Origin: Maricaulis salignorans
GTDB taxonomy: Bacteria > Pseudomonadota > Alphaproteobacteria > Caulobacterales > Maricaulaceae
Direction: 5' to 3'
NCBI RefSeq assembly: GCF_900103475.1
Contig: NZ_FNHG01000013.1
Location: forward strand, 23,893 to 87,892
Length of the DNA: 64,000 nucleotides
In this document: positions 1 through 8,506 of the stretch, in pieces
Numbering within the stretch: the stretch's first letter is position 1
Layout of the letters: every line of letters begins with the position of its first letter
Position numbers and translations under genes: made by a program
The notes under the pieces: generated by a model
Database searches by the model: none
What the model was told of the DNA's origin: nothing
Seen by the model: the letters and a program-made list of their open reading frames with translations, nothing else

Positions 1-48
1 GACGGCCAGAATGGTCAGGCGGGAATAACGAAAGAAGATCGTGCTCAT
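1..48 (-). CDS. RND efflux permease, N-terminal fragment only
   Basis: Only the first 16 codons are in the window; they read MSTIFFRYSRLTILAV on the minus strand. The ATG overlaps the stop of the upstream adaptor gene (ATGA), so the two are translationally coupled. A basic N-terminus running into a hydrophobic stretch, directly after a membrane fusion protein, is the usual layout of an AcrB/MexB-type inner-membrane permease. The identification rests on position and these few residues; the body of the gene lies outside the window. Confidence 0.6.
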   Translation of the reverse strand, partial: MSTIFFRYSRLTILAV

Positions 49-1172
49 TGCGCGCGCGCCTCGAGCACGGCCGGTGTCACGCGCAGGCCGGGCGTGATAC
101 GCTGGATACCGGAGGCGAGAACCAGCTCGCCATCGGTCACGGCGCCGCGCACAAAGACGCGGTCGGCCTCGATGCGCACGGTCTCGACGACCCGCGCCTC
201 CAGCCGGTAATCGCCTTCATCGGGATTGAGGACATAGACCGTCCACAGACCGCGGCGCCCTTCAGCGAGCGCCGATGTCGGCACCCAGAAACCATCAGCT
301 GTGATCGGGGTCGCCATGGCGAGACGGACAACCTGACCAACAGCGACAGCGCCGGGATCAATGTCGAACAGGACGGTGACGGTGCGGCTATGCTGGTCGA
401 CCACGCCGGTCGAGGCGCGGAAACGGGCATTGATCGCGCCGCTATCGGCCAGAAAGCGGTAATTGCGGTCCGCGCTCAGGCTGGCGGCCAGCGCCGGCGG
501 CAGGCCGACCCGGATTTCCAGCGAACCGCTCTCGATCAGTTCAAGCAGGGGCTGGCCAGGCGCGGCGATCGTGCCTTCATCGGCGAGGCGGGCCGTGACC
601 ACCCCGTCGAAGGGGGCCGTCATCCGGGCGAGATCGAGCTGGACGCGGATCGCGTCGGCGGCAGCGGCGGCGGCATTCTGGCGTGCCCGGGCAGCGCGGG
701 TGGATGTCCGCACCTCATCAAGGCGCTGCTGCGAGACATGGCCGCGCTCGAGCAATTGCGCCTGGCGCGCCTCGGTCTCGGCGGCCAGCGCTGTCTGGGC
801 CACGGCCTCGGCTGTCTGGGCATCGGCGGCAGCGATCTGGGCCGTCACGGCACGCGTATCGAGCACGGCCAGAACATCACCGGCGCGAACCTGGTCGCCG
901 ACATCAACCCCGATCGCATCGATACGGCCGCCGCGTTCAAAGCCGAGCGAACTCTGCCGCCGCGCCGCGACAAGCCCGGGAAAGAATTCCTCGATACTGG
1001 CATCGCTGGCATATTCAGCCTCGATGACCGCGACCGGCAGAGGTGGTGGCGCACTGATCTGCAGCGTCGCTTCCGCGCGCAGTGCCGAGACCCCGAATAC
1101 CAGTATGGCAACGCCGATCGCGGCCAATGCCACGCTCGTTCTCGCACCCAGCCGCCGACTTGTTCCGGACAT
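45..1172 (-). CDS. RND efflux periplasmic adaptor (HlyD/MFP family)
   Basis: A 375-residue membrane fusion protein that would join an inner-membrane RND pump to an outer-membrane channel. Residues about 12-32 form an uncleaved or cleaved signal segment. A lipoyl-type half domain follows (FERGGRIDAIGVDVGDQV near 78-95), then an Ala/Gln/Arg-rich coiled-coil hairpin (about 105-175), the returning lipoyl half (MTAPFDGVVTARLADEGT), and a beta-barrel with a membrane-proximal domain. Length and domain order fit the AcrA/MexA family. The start ATG has AGGGTGG upstream. It is followed by the permease with an ATGA overlap and preceded by a TetR gene and a palindromic operator. The substrate cannot be told. 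Confidence 0.9.
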   Translation of the reverse strand: MSGTSRRLGARTSVALAAIGVAILVFGVSALRAEATLQISAPPPLPVAVIEAEYASDASIEEFFPGLVAARRQSSLGFERGGRIDAIGVDVGDQVRAGDVLAVLDTRAVTAQIAAADAQTAEAVAQTALAAETEARQAQLLERGHVSQQRLDEVRTSTRAARARQNAAAAAADAIRVQLDLARMTAPFDGVVTARLADEGTIAAPGQPLLELIESGSLEIRVGLPPALAASLSADRNYRFLADSGAINARFRASTGVVDQHSRTVTVLFDIDPGAVAVGQVVRLAMATPITADGFWVPTSALAEGRRGLWTVYVLNPDEGDYRLEARVVETVRIEADRVFVRGAVTDGELVLASGIQRITPGLRVTPAVLEARAQ

Positions 1173-1230
1173 GTGTCCACCCTTGCTGTAAAGTTACAGC
1201 TCCATATAGGGCGTCAAATTCCGTTTGAAA

Positions 1231-1247
1231 AGTAAACAGTGTTCACT
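1231..1247. promoter_or_regulatory. Palindromic operator upstream of the efflux operon
   Basis: AGTAAACAGTGTTCACT is a 17-base near-palindrome lying between the TetR gene stop and the adaptor start. The core GTAAACAGTGTTCAC differs at only two positions from the core at 8410-8424. Size and symmetry suit a TetR-family dimer. That the adjacent TetR protein binds here is inference. Confidence 0.55.
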
Positions 1248-1270
1248 AATTTATGCATGGCTGGTATGCG

Positions 1271-1912
1271 CTAGGCCCGGAGCCCGCGCAGCATCATGTC
1301 GGTGTGGAAGTCGATCACCGCATCGGCGGTGACATGTTCCGAGCCCGGCATGCCGGCCGGGAAGCCTTCCATCGAGACCATCAGCGTCGTCAGCCCATGC
1401 AGGCTGGCCCAGACACTCTTGGACGCCAGCTTGGGATCGACCGTGCGAAACACGCCCTCTGCCATGCCAGCCTCGATCATGCCGACCAGGGCATGTTCGG
1501 CCTGGAAGGCGACATCCTGTTCATCATGGACGTGGGGGGCAATCTTCTTGCCGGTCGAGAAGGCCATCATATAGTGATTGGGCTCTTCAATGCCGGTTTC
1601 GATATAGGCACGCATGCAGCGGGCACACAGGCTGGGCGTCTCGCCACCGACTTCCTGGGCGCCGCGAATGCGTTCCATCAGGCGTTCGAAGAAGGTGTCG
1701 CGAATGGCTTCGAACAAATCATCCTTGGAGGCAAAATACTTGTAGATCGCCGCCGGGCTGTAATCGATCGAATCCGCCAGACGGCGCATGGAAATGCCTT
1801 CTTCGCCCTCGGCGGTAAAAATGACTTCGGCCGCGTCGATGATCGCATCGCGCACCTTGCGGCGGCGGCGATCGGCGGGCGTGTCATCATCGATAGCGAT
1901 TTCCACAGTCAT
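1271..1912 (-). CDS. TetR/AcrR-family transcriptional regulator
   Basis: A 213-residue regulator. Residues about 17-65 are the classic TetR helix-turn-helix domain (RDAIIDAAEVIFTAEGEEGI, then MRRLADSIDYSPAAIYKYFASKDDL), and the rest is the helical ligand-binding and dimerisation domain. It is co-directional with and just upstream of the adaptor/permease operon, the normal place for a local repressor of an RND pump. GGAGGG precedes the ATG. An inverted repeat at 1940-1959 lies in its own promoter region. The inducing ligand is unknown. Confidence 0.9.
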   Translation of the reverse strand: MTVEIAIDDDTPADRRRRKVRDAIIDAAEVIFTAEGEEGISMRRLADSIDYSPAAIYKYFASKDDLFEAIRDTFFERLMERIRGAQEVGGETPSLCARCMRAYIETGIEEPNHYMMAFSTGKKIAPHVHDEQDVAFQAEHALVGMIEAGMAEGVFRTVDPKLASKSVWASLHGLTTLMVSMEGFPAGMPGSEHVTADAVIDFHTDMMLRGLRA

Positions 1913-1939
1913 TGGTACATTTCCCTCCCGCAGCGACGG

Positions 1940-1959
1940 GGTGACATCACACTGTTACC
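1940..1959. promoter_or_regulatory. Inverted repeat in the TetR/nitroreductase divergent promoter
   Basis: GGTGACA-N6-TGTTACC, six of seven positions symmetric, lies between the divergent TetR and nitroreductase genes. It could be an autoregulatory operator for either gene. Spacing differs from the 15-base sites at 1232 and 8410, so it need not be the same regulator's site. Confidence 0.3.
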
Positions 1960-2027
1960 CGATAGATATAACGATCCCCGAGCCCAAACGTCAAAGCGAC
2001 AATCTCTCACCCCCCATGAGGCGCCCG

Positions 2028-2654
2028 ATGAACGACAAGATTTCTCACGATTTTCCGGCGCCCGGCGAGCCGCTCGCCCCATCACACGCCAGTGCCGACA
2101 CGCTGACCCTGCTGACCCGCCGCCGCTCGACCCCGGCCATCGGCCTGGCCGAACCCGGACCGGATGCGAACCAGGTCGAGCATTTGCTGGGGATCGCCTC
2201 GCGCGTTCCGGACCATGGCAAGCTCGCCCCCTGGCGCTTTATCCTGTTCGAAGGCGAGGCCCGCTCCAGTTTCGGCATGATTCTCGGCAAGGTCTGGGCG
2301 GTGAAGAATCCGGACGCGACCCCGGACCAGATCCGCTGCGAGCAGCAACGCTTCGAACGTGCGCCGTTGGTGATTGCCGTGATCTCGACCGTGACCGAAC
2401 ACCACAAAATTCCGCTCTGGGAGCAGGAGCTATCGGCCGGCGCCGCGTGCCAGAACCTTTTGATTGCCGCTTCGGCGATGGGCTTCGGGGCGCAATGGCT
2501 GACCGAATGGTATGCCTATGACTGCGACATCAAGGATGCCCTCGGCCTGCGCTCCGGCGAGCGCATCGCCGGCTATATCTATATCGGCACAGCAAGCGAA
2601 GACGTCATGGAACGGCCCCGGCCGCGCGCCCATGTCGGACGCTGGAAGGCCTGA
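2028..2654 (+). CDS. Nitroreductase family protein (YdjA-like)
   Basis: About 208 residues. The pattern RRSTPAIGLAEPGPD followed by RVPDHGKLAPWRFILFEG is typical of the YdjA-type FMN-dependent nitroreductases, which use NAD(P)H to reduce nitro or related groups. The C-terminal GFGAQWLTEWYAYD matches the family's second FMN-contact region. I chose the ATG at 2028 because GAGG lies seven bases upstream; an ATG at 2016 would add four residues. It is divergent from the TetR gene, so it may share its control. The physiological substrate is not predictable. Confidence 0.85.
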   Translation: MNDKISHDFPAPGEPLAPSHASADTLTLLTRRRSTPAIGLAEPGPDANQVEHLLGIASRVPDHGKLAPWRFILFEGEARSSFGMILGKVWAVKNPDATPDQIRCEQQRFERAPLVIAVISTVTEHHKIPLWEQELSAGAACQNLLIAASAMGFGAQWLTEWYAYDCDIKDALGLRSGERIAGYIYIGTASEDVMERPRPRAHVGRWKA

Positions 2655-2691
2655 CGTCAAACAAGGTTAAGGGACAACTAAGGACGTCAAG

Positions 2692-2709
2692 ATTTCATAA
2701 TACTGTCCA
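2692..2709 (+). promoter_or_regulatory. Candidate Pho box upstream of the porin gene
   Basis: ATTTCATAATACTGTCCA matches 13 of 18 positions of the E. coli-type Pho box, and the two half repeats (TTTCATA and CTGTCCA) start 11 bases apart as PhoB requires. It lies about 145 bases before a phosphate-selective-porin-like gene, which makes the assignment functionally coherent. Binding is inferred, not shown. Confidence 0.5.
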
Positions 2710-2852
2710 ACTCGCATTCTTCCCGCCAGAACCGGTTCTGAAGTCTCGGGAAATGCGCCTGGGCATCGGGCCTGCCGCACGTGTGGCAGCCCCGCCCTGC
2801 TTTCCCGGATCGGTCAACGCCTGACAGGGGCGAAACGGGGAAGACGAGTGAC

Positions 2853-4040
2853 ATGAAATCCTTGAAGCTTGCAGCTGCAATCCTGGGCCTTTTTGCGACG
2901 ACGGCACCGGCCGCCCTGTCGCAGGGCTGGGAATTCTCCATGAATCCCGGACCGCGTTGGGACAGCCCGACGACGAGCGATTACTTCAAGTTCCGCGGCC
3001 GCGCCTATTTCGACATCGCCGATGTCGACTGGTCGAGTCCGCTCAGCGCGGCACCCGGTGATGATGAAGAATGGCGCACACTCTGGTTTGGCATTGAAGG
3101 CCAGATCGGCAATCTCAAGCTTGTGGCTGAATATGACTGGCTGCCCGACGATCCGGCGCCGACCGATGTCCACCTGACCTACCGCCTGCCCGAGGGCAGT
3201 GTCCGGGTCGGTAATTTCAAGACCATGAACTCGATGGAGGAACAGACCTCCTCGCTCAATATGAGCTTCATGGAGCGCGGCCTGCTGACCGATATTTTCG
3301 GCATCGACCGCCGTCTTGGCGCCGCCTATTTCTGGTCCAGTGATAACTTCACGGCCTCGGCCGGTATCTATGGCGGCAAGATGGAAGACAATTTCCAGCT
3401 CGCCGAAGCCGATGATTCCAGCGCCTTCGCGGGTCGTCTCACCTGGCATACCGAGACTGACGCCGGCACCACTCTTCATCTGGGCGCTTCGTTCCGGAGC
3501 CTCGATTATGATGGCGGCACGCGTCTGCGGGACCGGCCACAGGCTCACCTCGCCAATAATTTCGCCACCGCCGACTATCGCACCGGCCAGCCCCTTGGCG
3601 AAGCCGACAGCTCCGATCTGATCGCGCTTGAAGCCGCCATCATCCGCGGCCCGTTCTGGGCCCATGGCGAATTTGCCCGCATGACCCTGGATGGTCCGGC
3701 TGGCGACCCGGCCTTCGATAGCGGCTTCGCGTCGCTGGGCTATATCCTGACCGGCGAAACGCGCGGCTATCGCGGCTCGTCCGGCGTGTTTGGCGGCATC
3801 TCGCCGAACTCGGCGCTGTCCGCAGGCGGACATGGCGCCTGGGAAATCGCGGCACGGGCCGATTACGCCGATATGGGCGATGCCGGCCTGGGCACGATCG
3901 AAACCCTCACCCTGGGCATCAACTGGTATGTCGAACGCTATGCCCGCGTGATGTTCAACTATGTCTCCGGCGAACACGACGCGCCGACTTATACCGAGAC
4001 CAGCGACGTGGCCCAGCTGCGGCTGCAAGTCGGCTTCTAG
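2853..4040 (+). CDS. Phosphate-selective porin O/P family outer-membrane protein
   Basis: About 395 residues. It starts with a cleavable signal peptide (MKSLKLAAAILGLFATTAPAA, cleavage near ALS-QG). The mature part opens with FKFRGRAYFDIADVDW, the conserved first strand of the OprO/OprP porin family, and continues as alternating beta strands to the C-terminal aromatic RLQLQVGF, as expected for a BAM-assembled barrel. OprO/OprP porins take up phosphate or polyphosphate; other family members have other anion preferences. The start ATG follows AAGACGAG. An upstream Pho box candidate and a very strong terminator downstream suggest a single-gene transcript induced under phosphate limitation. Confidence 0.85.
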   Translation: MKSLKLAAAILGLFATTAPAALSQGWEFSMNPGPRWDSPTTSDYFKFRGRAYFDIADVDWSSPLSAAPGDDEEWRTLWFGIEGQIGNLKLVAEYDWLPDDPAPTDVHLTYRLPEGSVRVGNFKTMNSMEEQTSSLNMSFMERGLLTDIFGIDRRLGAAYFWSSDNFTASAGIYGGKMEDNFQLAEADDSSAFAGRLTWHTETDAGTTLHLGASFRSLDYDGGTRLRDRPQAHLANNFATADYRTGQPLGEADSSDLIALEAAIIRGPFWAHGEFARMTLDGPAGDPAFDSGFASLGYILTGETRGYRGSSGVFGGISPNSALSAGGHGAWEIAARADYADMGDAGLGTIETLTLGINWYVERYARVMFNYVSGEHDAPTYTETSDVAQLRLQVGF

Positions 4041-4087
4041 AGACCCCACACCCCGCCCGATCAGCACCCCCCTGCTGATTCGGCACT

Positions 4088-4135
4088 GGCGCTGTTCCTC
4101 CCTCCCCCCCCTCGAGGAACAGCGCCTATTTTTTT
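4088..4135 (+). terminator. Strong intrinsic terminator after the porin gene
   Basis: A 13-base-pair perfect stem (GGCGCTGTTCCTC with GAGGAACAGCGCC) closes a C-rich loop and is followed by TATTTTTTT. This is a textbook Rho-independent terminator. Confidence 0.95.
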
Positions 4136-4231
4136 GTCTGTCACCCCGGCAGCCGGACGGCGTCGCCTGACGCAACGCGGTCTGATCGCGGCTTCAAGAT
4201 ATCCGGGAAGATCGGCGTCCGTGGAACGGGC

Positions 4232-4693
4232 TCAGCCGCGACCGCGATAGCTGGCGACGCCCTGCTCGGGGATCCAGACGCCAGCCGGCGCCTCGCCCGT
4301 TGCGAAGAAAACGTCGATCGGTATGCCGCCGCGCGGATACCAGTAACCGCCAATGCGCAGCCAGACCGGGTCGAGTTCCTTGACCAGGCGCTGGGCGATC
4401 TGCGTCGTGCAGGCCTCGTGAAACGCCCCGTGATTGCGGAATGAGCCGAGAAAGAGCTTGAGCGATTTGGATTCGACGATCCAGTCACGCGGCACGTAAT
4501 CAATCACCAGATGGGCAAAGTCAGGCGCGCCGGTCACCGGGCAGAGCGAAGTGAATTCCGGCACGGCGAAGCGGATCATATAGGGCGCATCGCACGGATT
4601 GGCGACGCGCTCGAGCGCAGCGGTGTCGGGATGATCGGGCAGCGGCGTGGTGGCGCCGAGCTGGCCGAGGTCTTGATAGCGGTTATCGGTCAT
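4232..4693 (-). CDS. queF: NADPH-dependent 7-cyano-7-deazaguanine reductase QueF
   Basis: About 153 residues, the short type-I QueF. It reduces preQ0 to preQ1 in queuosine biosynthesis in the cytosol. The family signature [20 protein letters not shown] (NADPH binding) is intact, and the catalytic cysteine sits in [12 protein letters not shown], followed by the conserved Asp. The C-terminal [16 protein letters not shown] is also family-typical. ATG at 4693 is preferred over a TTG nine bases upstream. No other queuosine gene is next to it. Confidence 0.95.
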   Translation of the reverse strand: MTDNRYQDLGQLGATTPLPDHPDTAALERVANPCDAPYMIRFAVPEFTSLCPVTGAPDFAHLVIDYVPRDWIVESKSLKLFLGSFRNHGAFHEACTTQIAQRLVKELDPVWLRIGGYWYPRGGIPIDVFFATGEAPAGVWIPEQGVASYRGRG

Positions 4694-4773
4694 GGCGCGC
4701 AATTAGCCCCGGCGCGGCCGCGATGCAATCGCCAAACGCCCTCGCCGGCCCGCTTTTCCTCGCCACAGGACCG

Positions 4774-5250
4774 CTAGACCCGCAATTCCTCGGGCACCGG
4801 CATGGTCGTGCGCGAGAACACGCGGCGGATGGTGAAAGAGGAGACCAGCCGCGCCACGCCGGGCAGGCCCGACAGGATCTCGCGATGCACGTGCTCATAA
4901 TCATTGGCGTCGCGCACCAGAACCCGGATGAGATAATCGGCATCGCCGCTCATCAGATAGCATTCCATCACTTCAGGCACCGCTTCGACAGCGGTCTCGA
5001 AGGCGACCAGCGTCTCGCGTTTCTGATTGTCGAGTGTGACCTGGACATAGACGGTGATGCCGCGGCCGAGCGCCTTCTCCGACAGGATGGCGACATAGCG
5101 ATCAATCACGCCGCTCGTTTCCAGCGTCTTGACCCGCCGGTGGCAGGCCGAAGCCGACAGGCCGGCACGTTCGGCCAGCTCGGAATTGGTCAGCCGGCCA
5201 TGCTCCTGCAATTCGGTCAGGATCGCGACATCAACATCATCAAGACGCAC
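4774..5250 (-). CDS. Lrp/AsnC-family transcriptional regulator
   Basis: About 158 residues from a GTG start with AAGGAG eight bases upstream; a longer upstream frame has no comparable ribosome site. The N-terminal helix-turn-helix reads LDDVDVAILTELQEHGRLTN then SELAERAGLSASACHRRVKTLE, and the C-terminal part is the RAM/AsnC ligand domain (CYLMSGDADYLIRVLVRD). It is divergent from alanine dehydrogenase, the usual arrangement for an amino-acid-sensing activator of ald. The 248-base spacer between them is AT-richer than its surroundings and probably holds the binding sites. Confidence 0.92.
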   Translation of the reverse strand: MRLDDVDVAILTELQEHGRLTNSELAERAGLSASACHRRVKTLETSGVIDRYVAILSEKALGRGITVYVQVTLDNQKRETLVAFETAVEAVPEVMECYLMSGDADYLIRVLVRDANDYEHVHREILSGLPGVARLVSSFTIRRVFSRTTMPVPEELRV

Positions 5251-5498
5251 GGAACACTCTCCTTGCAGGCAGGCCTTGCAGACCGGGTCTGCCCTGGCCT
5301 GGACGGCGATAATTCGGGCGAGCGCAAAATATTCTGGATTTACGCCCAATCAAACGATATATGACGCGCTTTATGGCGTGACGCGCACGATAACTCAAGC
5401 GAAATGCCGTAAATCTTGAAGATTCTTCTATTTCTGGATCGCAGGCACGCCTTGAACGCCGGATTCTCCACATCGAGCACTCAGAAGCGGAAAACATC

Positions 5499-6617
5499 AT
5501 GCGTATCGGGGTCCCCACAGAAATCAAAGTTCGCGAATATCGCGTCGGCCTGACACCGGCCAGCGTTGGTGAGCTCGTGCTCGCCGGCCATGAAGTCGTC
5601 ATTGAAAGCGGCGCCGGCGAAGGCATTGGCTGCAGCGATGAGGATTACGTCTCGGCCGGTGCCGGCATCGTACAGACAGCGCAGGATGTGTTCGATTTCG
5701 CCGAGATGATCGTCAAGGTGAAGGAACCCCAGCCGTCGGAAACGGCGATGCTGAAGCCGCATCACACGCTCTTCACCTATCTCCATCTGGCACCCGATCC
5801 GGTCCAGGCCGAGGGGCTGCGCCAGTCCGGCTGTACCGCCATCGCCTACGAGACCGTCACCGATAATGAGGGCCGCCTGCCCCTGCTCACGCCGATGAGC
5901 CAGGTCGCCGGGCGGATGTCGGTCTCGGTCGCCGCCCATTGCCTGCAAAAATCACAGGGCGGGCGTGGCCTGATGCTCGGCGGCGTGCCGGGCGTGCTGC
6001 CCGCCAAGGTCGTCATCATCGGCGGCGGCGTCGCCGGCAGCCATGCTGCGGAAATGGCGATCGGTGCCCGCGCCGACGTCACCGTGTTTGACCGCTCGGC
6101 CAAACGCCTGTCCGAACTCGATGCGCAATTCGCCGGCGCGGTAAAGACCGCCTATTCCACCCAGGTTGCGCTCGACCAGGCGGTCCTGCAGGCCGACGTG
6201 GTGATTGGTGCCGTCTTGATCCCCGGCGCCGCCGCGCCGAAACTGGTCACCCGCGACATGCTCAAGGAGATGAAGGACGGCGCCGTGCTCGTCGACATCG
6301 CCATCGACCAGGGCGGCTGTTTCGAGACCTCGAAAGCCACCACCCACAACGACCCGACCTATATCATTGACGGCGTGGTGCATTATTGCGTCGCCAACAT
6401 GCCGGGTGCCTATTCGCGCACTTCGGCCTTCGCGCTCAACAACGCCACCCTGCCCTTCGCCCTGGCGATCGCCAACAAGGGCACGCGCGCCGCGCTCAAT
6501 GCCGACCCGCACCTGGCGCGCGGCCTCAATGTCGCCGATGGCCAGATCTGCTGCGAACCGGTCGCCCGCGATCTCGGCATGCACTACATCAAGCCCGACT
6601 GGCTGACATCCATTTAA
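5499..6617 (+). CDS. ald: Alanine dehydrogenase
   Basis: 372 residues, full length. It catalyses NAD-dependent L-alanine to pyruvate plus ammonia. The N-terminus MRIGVPTEIKVREYRVGLTP holds substrate-binding residues, the NAD Rossmann motif is VVIIGGGVAGSHAAEMAIG near 170-190, and catalytic-site signatures (VAYE/AIAYETV, LTPMSQVAGRM) are present. It is transcribed away from an Lrp-type regulator and followed by a good terminator, so it is probably a single-gene unit regulated by that protein in response to alanine. Confidence 0.96.
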   Translation: MRIGVPTEIKVREYRVGLTPASVGELVLAGHEVVIESGAGEGIGCSDEDYVSAGAGIVQTAQDVFDFAEMIVKVKEPQPSETAMLKPHHTLFTYLHLAPDPVQAEGLRQSGCTAIAYETVTDNEGRLPLLTPMSQVAGRMSVSVAAHCLQKSQGGRGLMLGGVPGVLPAKVVIIGGGVAGSHAAEMAIGARADVTVFDRSAKRLSELDAQFAGAVKTAYSTQVALDQAVLQADVVIGAVLIPGAAAPKLVTRDMLKEMKDGAVLVDIAIDQGGCFETSKATTHNDPTYIIDGVVHYCVANMPGAYSRTSAFALNNATLPFALAIANKGTRAALNADPHLARGLNVADGQICCEPVARDLGMHYIKPDWLTSI

Positions 6618-6651
6618 GGGTGCAAGCGCCAGAAGAATCTGCAAGCCTTAA

Positions 6652-6678
6652 GGGGTCAGCGCCAGCTGGCCCCTTTTT
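6652..6678 (+). terminator. Intrinsic terminator after ald
   Basis: Nine-base stem GGGGTCAGC / GCTGGCCCC (one G-T pair) with a four-base loop and TTTTT tail, 35 bases after the ald stop. Confidence 0.9.
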
Positions 6679-6699
6679 GCTGCCCGCCGGAGTTTGGAT

Positions 6700-7359
6700 T
6701 TGACCTTGCGTTACGACCTTGTCGTCTTCGATTTCGACGGCACGCTGGCCGACAGCCTGACCTGGTTTCGCACCGCGCTGTCCGACGTCGTCGAAAAGCA
6801 TGGTCTCAGCCCGATCTGCGAGGAACGCGCCGAAGCCCTGCGCGGCATGACGCCCAAAGCCATCATGGACGAGCTGCAAATCCCGGCCTGGAAACTCCCT
6901 TTCATCGCCGCCGATGTGCGCGACCGTGCCGCAAGGAATGTCGACCAGATCACCCTGTTCGACGGGATTGCCGACCTGCTGCGCGAACTGTCCGCCGCCA
7001 AGGTCTCGATCGCCGTCGTCAGTTCCAATGGCGAGGACGCGATCCGCCAGGTCATGGGGCCCGACCTGGTCGCCCTGGTCAGCCATTTCGCCTGCGGCGC
7101 GGCACTGTTTGGCAAGGCGGCCGTGTTCCGCAAAGTTATCCGCAAGGCTGGAAGCACGCCGGAACGCACCCTGTGTATCGGCGATGAAGTGCGCGATATC
7201 GACGCCGCCCGAGAGGCCGGTTGCGGCTGCGGTGCGGTCACCTGGGGTTTCGCGACGCCGGAGATCCTTGCGGCCAGCGAGCCGGACCATCTCTATAAAA
7301 CGCCCGGCGACATCGCGCGCTGCATTGCCCCGACAGTTGCGGCAACACAGCGCGCCTGA
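6700..7359 (+). CDS. HAD-family hydrolase (phosphoglycolate phosphatase-like)
   Basis: About 219 residues. HAD motif I is DFDGTLADS (nucleophile and acid/base Asp), motif II is VVSSNGED, a Lys follows in the GKAAVFRKVIRKAG region, and motif IV is CIGDEVRDIDAAREAG. The alpha-helical cap between motifs I and II makes it subfamily IA, like Gph. The likely start is TTG at 6700, seven bases after GGAG; no ATG is available. Substrate unknown, though a small phosphorylated metabolite is usual. It lies directly after the ald terminator. Confidence 0.85.
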   Translation: MTLRYDLVVFDFDGTLADSLTWFRTALSDVVEKHGLSPICEERAEALRGMTPKAIMDELQIPAWKLPFIAADVRDRAARNVDQITLFDGIADLLRELSAAKVSIAVVSSNGEDAIRQVMGPDLVALVSHFACGAALFGKAAVFRKVIRKAGSTPERTLCIGDEVRDIDAAREAGCGCGAVTWGFATPEILAASEPDHLYKTPGDIARCIAPTVAATQRA

Positions 7360-7364
7360 TCGCT

Positions 7365-8327
7365 CTAGCCGCAGATTTTCGCCTTCGCAGCGGCATATTC
7401 CGCCGCCAGCTGATCGATATATTCACCCGCCGTCTGCACCGACTTGATCGAGCCGATGCCCTGGCCGGATCCCCAGATATCCTTCCAGGCCTTGGCATCG
7501 GAACCACCGCCGGACCCGAAATTCATGGCCGAAGGGTCGCTCTCGGGCAGATTGTCCGGGTCGAGCCCGGCTGCGGCGATCGACGCCTTGAGATAATTGC
7601 CGTGAACGCCGGTGAAGAGGTTGGTGTAGACGATATCCTCGGCGCTGCCCTCGACAATGCCCTGCTTGTAGGCCTGGTCGCAGCGGGCCTCGGCGGTCGC
7701 GATGAAGGCCGAGCCGATATAGGCGTAATCGGCCCCCATCGCCTGGGCTGCGAGCACGCCGCCGCCGGTCGAGATGGCGCCGGAACACAGGATCGGCCCG
7801 TCAAACCAGGCGCGGGTCTCGGCCACGAAGGCGAAGGGCGAGAGCGCGCCGGCATGGCCGCCAGCCCCGGCTGACACGCAGATCAGGCCGGTTGCGCCCT
7901 TCTCGATCGCCTTGTGGGCAAAGCGCTGATTGATCACATCATGCAGGGTGATGCCGCCCCAGGACTGAACCGCCTGGTTCAGCTCGGCCTGGGCGCCCAG
8001 CGAGGTGATGACGATCGGCGCCTTGTATTTCTCGCACAGCGCCAGATCTTCCTGCAGGCGCCCATTGGAGCGATGCACGATCTGATTGACGGCAAAGGGT
8101 GCGGCCGGCTTGTCCGGATTGGCGCGATTATAGCTGTCCAGCTCGGAGGTGATCTGGTCGAGCCATTCATCGAGCTGACTGATCGGGCGCGCATTGAGCG
8201 AGGGAAAGGATCCGACAATCCCGGCCTTGCACTGGGCAATCACGAGATCAGGGTTGGAGATGATGAAAAGCGGTGCGCCAATCACGGGCAGACGCATCTT
8301 GCCCTTCAGGATGTCCGGTTCAGCCAT
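7365..8327 (-). CDS. Nitronate monooxygenase / 2-nitropropane dioxygenase family
   Basis: About 320 residues, an FMN-dependent TIM barrel that oxidises alkyl nitronates such as propionate-3-nitronate. The FMN-phosphate loop GLICVSAGAGGHAGALSPFA, the N-terminal LPVIGAPLFIISNPDLVIAQ and a late GGGVLAAQAMGADYAYIGS are all family signatures. The start chosen is ATG at 8327 (MAEPDILKG) with AGGGA upstream; in-frame codons further upstream lack a ribosome site. A palindrome at 8410-8424 sits in the promoter region and closely resembles that of the efflux operon, so detoxification genes may be co-controlled. Confidence 0.92.
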   Translation of the reverse strand: MAEPDILKGKMRLPVIGAPLFIISNPDLVIAQCKAGIVGSFPSLNARPISQLDEWLDQITSELDSYNRANPDKPAAPFAVNQIVHRSNGRLQEDLALCEKYKAPIVITSLGAQAELNQAVQSWGGITLHDVINQRFAHKAIEKGATGLICVSAGAGGHAGALSPFAFVAETRAWFDGPILCSGAISTGGGVLAAQAMGADYAYIGSAFIATAEARCDQAYKQGIVEGSAEDIVYTNLFTGVHGNYLKASIAAAGLDPDNLPESDPSAMNFGSGGGSDAKAWKDIWGSGQGIGSIKSVQTAGEYIDQLAAEYAAAKAKICG

Positions 8328-8409
8328 GATGTATTTCCCTGTTTTTAAAGGCTCTGACACCCTTAACTTCATCGACCTTCACGGTCGCCGGTTCTGTCGC
8401 CAGCCACTC

Positions 8410-8424
8410 GTGAACAATGTTCAC
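8410..8424. promoter_or_regulatory. Palindromic operator upstream of nitronate monooxygenase
   Basis: GTGAACAATGTTCAC is symmetric apart from its central base and lies 83 bases upstream of the gene's start codon. It shares 13 of 15 bases with the site at 1232-1246. A TetR-type dimer site is the simplest reading. Confidence 0.55.
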
Positions 8425-8506
8425 AAGGTTAGTTTGGGGTTTGCGGTATGTCGAGGCCGTGATGGAGCGGCCGGATGCTTCGCGCCAGGTCCCGCCGCAG
8501 CCCAGG

